64,000 nucleotides of DNA from Sclerodactyla briareus (taxonomy: Eukaryota > Echinodermata > Holothuroidea > Dendrochirotida > Sclerodactylidae). The stretch is taken from positions 62,001 to 126,000 of the forward strand of contig JAODTK010005755.1 of the NCBI GenBank assembly GCA_026419785.1. Direction: 5' to 3'. The position numbers were made by a program, and so were the translations under genes. The notes under the pieces were generated by a model, which made no database searches, was not told where the DNA came from, and saw nothing but the letters and a program-made list of their open reading frames with translations. Shown piece after piece: positions 58,421-64,000 of the stretch. Numbering within the stretch: position 1 is the stretch's first letter; every line of letters starts with the position of its first letter.

Positions 58421-58845
58421 GTGAGTGGAGACTACACAAGCTCGTGTTTAGAGAGGGAGGGTCTTACAGATTTCCTGATTACTCATCATTGCAGTGCAAG
58501 AGTCACGTCAGGCGGGACGTCAAGCCCTGCGTCATGATGGTGTGTAACAAACCTGCCGTCCAACAATCACTGGAGCAGAGTGTGATTTCCCTCCCTCCCC
58601 CTCCCCCTTCCTGAGAATATGGAAAAGTGCTTTGCGCTGAAAATTGCATTGAGGGGGTGAAAATGTTTATGCAATATAAAGGAATTTGCCCCCCTAAATA
58701 AAGTGATCCTATCCCATGATTGAAATGAAACATAGTCAAATCCTGGTACAGGCTTATGTCCATTTTGGCCAGTTATTGCTAGTTTTGTATGAGTGACTGT
58801 CTTTATGCCAGTCATTTTTCGAAAATAACTGCTAATCGGAACAGC

Positions 58846-59190
58846 CATGCTGTTTGGGTTGGAGACAGTGAAAGAGACGAAAGCGGCAAGGGGAAGGACA
58901 ACTGATTGGTATAGCAGAGATGAGGAATGTTAAGATTCAAGAAGAAGAACAGAAGAAGGAAGACTGGAGGTAGTGAAGACGAGTGCAAAATTGAGAGAGA
59001 CATCATATGAGCTGGTTTGGCCTCGTCGATAGGATAGAAGAGGACTATGTGAGTGTAGAGGATGAGCATTGATCGAAGAAAAAAGGCCCGAACAGTGCGT
59101 ACGTGACTGCTACAATGATGGCATAAAGGAAACTGGGCCTGGAAGGAGGCGACACACAAACAAGGGCTAGAGGGAGAGAAAGAGCGATCG
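58846..59190 (+). mobile_element. LINE ORF2 C-terminal remnant (WFG..DR type)
   Basis: Across frames the reading is KLRETSYEL, then SWFGLVDRIEEDYVSV, then DGIKETG and GLEGGDTQTRA. This follows the LRExxxRWFGHVxRxxEDYVxRR, RWxDxVKEDLKETGLxxxDAxDR pattern at the very end of many LINE ORF2 proteins. Stops and frameshifts are frequent and no tail is clear. Confidence 0.7.
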
Positions 59191-59439
59191 CCTGGTGAAT
59201 CCATGCCTTGGGGAAAGCCCGTAGAAGGAGATGAGATGATTGCTTCACTGCTACTGAAAAACACTAGATAATCCTGAGATAGCACCCAAGGGGGGAGGGG
59301 GAGATTTTTGCAGAGAAGATAAACCCATTTGTTGAAAAATAGTAGTCCAGAATTTGAGTATACACCTTCTCTTTGAGGGTCCCCTGGGGTCAACTAGAGC
59401 GCACTGCTATGCAGTCACTATATTCTAGCCATCCTGGTG

Positions 59440-59720
59440 GAGGACCTGTGGTGACCTCTGAGTGACCTGAACTTTTGTCATGTCGAAATGTAGTCCACAT
59501 GCACCTTGTTTCATTGAAATCCGACAGAAGTTGCATGCAGAATGCAAATTTGACCTCCGGTGACCTCAAAATGACTTTGACCTCCGTCAGGACTGAATGT
59601 AGTCTTCATTCATCAAGTATTGTTGAAATCCGGGAAAGTTTGGAAAATCGCATTTAGTCATGCAAAATTGACCTCTGATGACCTCAAATAACTTGTTTAG
59701 TTGATGAACAGGATTTGACA
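59440..59720 (+). repeat. Dispersed GACCTC-type repeat
   Basis: TGGTGACCTCTGAGTGACC, TTTGACCTCCGGTGACCTC, CTTTGACCTCCGTCAGGAC and TTGACCTCTGATGACCTC alternate with TTGAAATCCG(a/g)(c/g)A phrases. This is the same repeat type as 20150-20600 (both contain TTTGACCTCCGG and a CCACCAAG/CATCAAG-type phrase before a query-like TTGAAATCCG). Confidence 0.6.
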
Positions 59721-59809
59721 AGTATTTGCATAAAAGTAGGATAAACTCCACTCCTGTCGAGACCAGATGCAGTCCACTGAGTGTCAGTGAATCTGACACC
59801 CTATGAAAT

Positions 59810-61140
59810 TATTAACAATTATGCGAATTGGAAAAGCACCAGTAATGTGGCGTTGCCCACTTTTGAACCACCTAAGATTACTCTATGGAGACGGCGAAGA
59901 AGTCACCATAAAATCACTGGACACTAATCGTGCCAAGGGGATATCAGGAGGCTGGGTGGCCAAACAAGCCTATCTTATTCATATTGTTATCGATCGACCC
60001 CATCTCACAGGTGTTGACAGATCTTTCTTCAAATGTGGGTGATTTTTATTAACGACTCATAAACACAAGCGTGTTATATTTGTCCCAAGTGGGTTCAAGT
60101 ACTTCGCTTTGTCACTGAGAGATTGGAAATACCAAAGGCCAGTTTTGCCCCCCCCCCCCTCCCCACCAGGTGACTTGTCAGCTCATGAGCAGACTCGTAC
60201 TTTGCAAGTTAAGTCCACTCTGGCCGTCCTTGCCCATATATATAGGAGTAATGGACGAAGGGAATGCGAGTGGCATAGCACAAGTTCAATTTGGGTCATT
60301 CCATGAATTTAGGGGGCCAACCTATGACATGAAAATTTGACACTAAAACCGTTTTCCAACTACTGCAGTCAATTTTTTTCTATTGGAAATGTCTGGTATG
60401 AAACTTCATTCTAATGAATGAAAAGGACCTTTTTGGGTAAAACTATTGACCCAAACCATTCAAGTTCTCGGGAATGCGATATTGAGAGGCTTCATATGTG
60501 AGGGGGACACTAAAATTAAAAAAATGTCCTAAGTCACCTCAGTACGGGTTCCCAATGTTTTTTTTTTTTCTGTTCCTCTAATAAATTCTTCTGTCAGTTT
60601 CTCTTAATAAAGATATCATATATATTTTTCAATACATATCATTATCAGATTTTCGTAACCGAAAGAGGTATTTTGTCTGGTTTCATATGTGAAGCGGACA
60701 AAAATTTGGAAAAAAAAATCTTGTTTGCAAAATCTGTTGAGTATTTCTGATAAATCATCATGTTGACAATTATACTTCCAGCAAACATTATCAAAAAGTA
60801 CACATGGGAATTGCAGCAGTTATGGATATAAAACTGCTCACAATGTGATTATTTGTGGAGAGGGACAATTTGTTTTGCACCCCCCTTTGACCTGCATGCA
60901 TCACGCATTGGTACTCTGTTACCAATGTATAAGCACAAGTCTTCATGGAGTGGCGATGAATGAAAATATATATTCACACTTCCGTGTTGAGGTGTGAGGG
61001 GTATGGAGTTGGGAGATGAAATGCAATATTCATTCTGTGGCTCAGCAAGATTTTATGAAGGCATGTGGTATTTTTTTAGTGGAAATGGAATAGAGAAAAA
61101 AACTGTTCTATGAATACAGCATGAGTGTGAGTTAATTCAT
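59810..61140. other. Anonymous DNA with a duplicated phrase
   Basis: GCTTCATATGTGAGGGGGAC near 60488 and GTTTCATATGTGAAGCGGAC near 60681 are diverged copies of one phrase about 190 bp apart. A poly(C) run is at about 60149-60158. No exon or TE end identified. Confidence 0.4.
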
Positions 61141-61146
61141 GAAATT

Positions 61147-61433
61147 CAGTGGCCTACCCATGGAGGGGAGGGGGGTGTGGCAGAAAAACCCTCCCCCCCC
61201 ATGGACCAAGTGACCAATAAATTTTTAACACAAAAACTGTTTTTTTTTGCAATTCAGTAGAGGTTTTGCAGTTGTTATTTTTCAAATATTGCAGCAGCAT
61301 GTGTCTAGGGGCCCATAAATTGTACTTATTTGCCAATAGGGAGGGTGAGGCCATTTATGAGGGCGCACTTTCATTGGGTTCCAACCTCAAGACCCCCCCC
61401 CCCCCCCAAGACAAATCTCTCGGTACGCGCCTG
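61147..61433 (-). mobile_element. hAT-like MITE family G, copy 2 (inverted)
   Basis: Left end CAGTGGCCTACC; right end, reverse-complemented, CAGGCGCGTACC. The 287-bp element is in opposite orientation to 54272-54519. Flanks ATGAAATT (61139-61146) and ATCAAATT (61434-61441) match at 7 of 8 positions, an aged 8-bp target duplication. The C run at about 61395-61410, just inside the end, corresponds to the G run of copy 1. Confidence 0.8.
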
Positions 61434-61449
61434 ATCAAATTGATTTCCT

Positions 61450-63075
61450 AGCTAACACGCTCACTACTTAGTACTTAGCAGAGCCACAAGAATTAGCATT
61501 TTTTTGCAGTTCAGTGTTTTATACACAATACCTATGTGTCTGTTGCCACCTCAGTCTATAACGTTATCTACAGCAGTGCATGAGTTATGCAGATAATGAC
61601 TTTCTGAAGTGAACTTTCTGCGGTTTGTCAGAGCAATCGACAAACGTCCGTATCATCAGTATCTTGTCACCTTGCAGTACTTAGCCACACCTCACTATCT
61701 ATCTGAAGGCAGGTAGGGGAATTATCCACCAATCCCACGCTTTCTTGTCTGACGTTACCTAATCCGAGACAGAAAGTCAGTTCCCCCCGAATTTCCACTC
61801 TCTGGAACGGGAGAACTGAATGTAGCCAAAGGCGCATCACTCCCCCTCTCAAGAGCGCAGCCACTCTGCGTGGTAACTCAAGGCAATAAGTGACATTTTA
61901 TTATTAAGACGACCTGGAAAAATCGCAATATACAGTCGGCGTCATCCCGAGTAAAAAAAATCGTTGCGGGGTAATTCTTCTTCAGGGGACTGTTTCCTTT
62001 CTCTGGCCAGGTTAATAAAACCAGGAGTCGAATGACACTCCCAGTGTAGATTTATAAATGCATCACCATGGCGCGCGCCTTAAAGAAGTATCATGAAGGA
62101 TTGGCCATCGTTCGTCCGAGACTGATCATCATTGCGCCACTGATAGGTTGTATCATGAGAACTTTGATGAATGGTATTGCTGGCTAAAGAATGTCACGGT
62201 GCGTCTGCTCTTGCACGCGCCTGTAGGGCATGCTTCGTCTCTGTCTTCGATGGACCCTATACAACAGCCTATCCCATTAAGAGAAACAGGGCTTGTTTGT
62301 CGCTCTCAGTTGTGGCAACACTAATTACAAGCTGATGTTCATGAATGTTTGTGTTGCCACTGTCGTATTAAGAATGAACTGGTGGGGCTGTGTTTTGTGC
62401 CTTTGGCTGGTGAGGTGGAACCAACAGATCCTCCGGATTAACTGTCTGTCAAAAGAGGAATGCAAAGGGGAGGACTTTCTTATATTTCGAATACTCCATA
62501 AAAATGTCATGTATGGGCATTAATGGGGCTGTTTCCCTCCGTTGGCCTGTGGGGTAGTACAGATCCTGATAAGGTTGAACTGCCTGTAACATAAGGAATT
62601 CGGAAAGAGAGAGAAGAAAGGGGGGGGGGGGAGCAATCATCTCCATCTACATTCATCAAGCACTGTATATAACATTTTGCTCACAAGGGCTTTTTTTTGA
62701 TTTTGAAACAAATGTGGACATTTTTCCTCTGGAAATAACACTATTACTATAGTGGGCAAATTGCCCCCCCCCCCATGCTGTAACTTTTGGGGGCTATTTC
62801 GCGGGATCTGAGGCTAATAGCCCTGAGCCCTCGGCTAAAACCTGCCCTGTTGAGAACATGGTATTCCCTGCCAGTGAACTGCAACTAATGAATGTTACGC
62901 TCCTCCGCCCCATGAGTCCCCTGCAATGTTTGATTAATTAAAATCAACGCAAGTCGAAGGAAAACCTAAAGGCCCTTTGGTATTGGCAAAAACCGCTGAT
63001 CGCTAGTTGCATCATTCCTGTGTATAGAATAAAAAAGGCTGATATTAAGGCGGAAAAACCTAAACCGCATAACGG
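61450..63075. other. Anonymous DNA
   Basis: A poly(G) run at about 62619-62630 and a C run at about 62764-62775. Short open frames only. No TE ends or splice-supported exon recognised. Confidence 0.4.
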
Positions 63076-63081
63076 TGATTC

Positions 63082-63720
63082 TAGCGCCTTGCCAGTTGAG
63101 TTATTGCTACCTAACTTACCCCTTATTGACCCCCGCACCCAATCTAACGCCAATAATGAGCATCTCTATTTCATTCACAGAGTACCCCGAGCTGGGCAAC
63201 CTCAATCGCCCTTTTCCTTTTGCCAGTCCAAAGTGTCAAGTCTTAGAGTATTTGGCTATCCATTCTTACTGGGAATTTCATCTTTCCCGAGTATCTTCAT
63301 CGCTCGAATGAGCTTGCAGCTATATTGTTGATGAGCAAAATACATGAAAAAAAAAAAAAAGCACTAACTATGTAGAGAGCATATGAGCAAAGTAGGAAAT
63401 TGTAGCGCCTTGCCATGTTGAGTTATTGCTAACTCTATTACCCCAGGGAACCCGCACACACAATTACGCCATATAATAGGCATCTGGCTATTTCACAGGA
63501 GTACCGGCTGGGCACACTCAATCGCCATTTCGTTTGCCAGTTCAAAGTGTCAAGTTTTGTTGAGTATGTGGATATCCATTATATGGGAATGTCATCTTTC
63601 CCGATCTACATCGCTCGAAATTGTTTTTTTTAAGCTTTTCAGATATTGTTGATTGAGCAAAATACATCGAAAAAAAAAAAACAGCCTACTATGTGAGGAT
63701 ATGAGCAAAAAGTAGGAAAT
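63082..63720 (+). repeat. Two tandem solo arms of MITE family E (~320 bp each)
   Basis: Units 63082-63402 and 63403-63720 are direct copies. Both start TAGCGCCTTGCCA and contain TTGAGTTATTGCTA, TTACCCC, TATTTCACAGAGTACC-like, CAATCGCC, AAAGTGTCAAGT, CATCTTTCCCG, CATCGCTCGAA, a TGAGCAAAATACAT phrase, an A12-A15 run, and ATATGAGCAAA with AGTAGGAAAT at the end. From TTACCCC onward each matches one arm of the complete element at 35695-36144. The inverted partner arm is missing, and the unit extends outward past the TTACCCC terminus. Units differ by scattered substitutions and indels. Confidence 0.85.
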
Positions 63721-63722
63721 GA

Positions 63723-64000
63723 ACTTTGACCTTCCACCTTCACATCACCCCGGGGTGTTTGCTCGCCGATGACCTCTATGACGACCTCCTTGGGATGGCA
63801 GATGACGACTATGTCGTTCCGGAGGAGTCAGAATCCAGCTGGGGCTCAGAGGAGTGGGATAGCTTCTCCGAGGACAGCGACACAGACGACCGTGTCCACA
63901 GCTATGTGGACCCTAACGAACCCACTGCCGGTGGGGCCGTCGCAACGGAGGCGGCGGCCCTTCTCGTTCCATCTCAGCGGGTATGGAATCGCCGAGACAG
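63723..64000 (+). CDS. Acidic N-terminal reading frame, truncated by window edge
   Basis: One frame is open from just after a TGA at 63720-63722 to the window end (92 codons, incomplete). The interval is much more GC-rich than what precedes it. The peptide is strongly acidic and Ser-rich (ADDLYDDLLGMADDDYVVPE, then SSWGSEEWDSFSEDSDTDD), then Ala/Pro-rich, and ends at the edge with SQRVWNRRD. The first in-frame ATG is at 63795. Acidic, low-complexity N-termini followed by a basic Trp-containing turn occur in piggyBac-type transposases, among other proteins, so a transposase or a domesticated derivative is one option. It begins immediately after the tandem transposon arms. Coding status is more secure than identity. 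Confidence 0.6.

Noticed and set aside
1-64000. tRNA, 5S rRNA or other structural RNA genes
   Set aside because: Scanning for B-box-like GGTTCRANNCC and conserved rRNA strings on both strands gave no convincing match. A covariance-model search was not possible.

Overview
This window reads as non-coding, transposon-rich DNA from an animal nuclear genome. There are no operons, densely packed ORFs or Shine-Dalgarno-led genes. Instead there are fossil non-LTR retrotransposons, many short terminal-inverted-repeat (TIR) elements, microsatellites, minisatellites, a 3.5-kb satellite array and a few exon-sized open stretches with GT/AG splice signals. The LINE types, the MITE load, the long poly(G)/poly(C) tracts and the AGGTCA-rich satellite suggest a marine invertebrate, possibly a deuterostome (echinoderm, hemichordate or cephalochordate). 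That placement is an impression and is not proven by any gene here.

Layout. 0-5 kb: a dead LINE reverse-transcriptase fragment with a microsatellite and a foreign insertion, its duplicated 3' tail, a small insertion with a 21-bp target duplication, and a hAT-like MITE nested inside an older MITE. 6-9 kb: the best candidate exons of a host gene (6604-7050 and possibly 8650-8859), another MITE and a LINE scrap. 10-17 kb: two MITE copies in otherwise featureless DNA, then a foldback element. 18-19 kb: a 17-bp minisatellite, a 35-nt poly(C) run and a 21-bp minisatellite. 20-30 kb: dispersed GACCTC/AGGTCA-rich repeats, two copies of a TTAA-flanked family plus a short derivative, a LINE fragment and a diverged local duplication. 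30.6-34.1 kb: about 11-12 copies of a ~307-bp satellite. 35-37.5 kb: a long-TIR element, a C-rich minisatellite and an ~86-bp tandem array. 41-44 kb: a CpG-rich TIR element, a GC-rich minus-strand coding-like remnant and a palindromic MITE. 51-59 kb: candidate exons on both strands, a 50-bp tandem array, two hAT-like MITEs and a LINE remnant. 61-64 kb: another hAT-like MITE, two tandem solo arms of the long-TIR family, and a strong acidic reading frame that runs off the right edge.

The candidate coding pieces are single exons or short exon pairs. None was assigned to a known family with confidence, and several may be chance. No rRNA, tRNA, CRISPR array or bacterial-type regulatory element was recognised. 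I found no convincing new multi-gene system. The most interesting signals are the arrangement of AGGTCA half-sites in the satellite, the nested and family-related MITEs with recognisable target duplications, the frame-independent 17-bp coding repeat, and the transposon-arm/acidic-ORF junction at the right edge.
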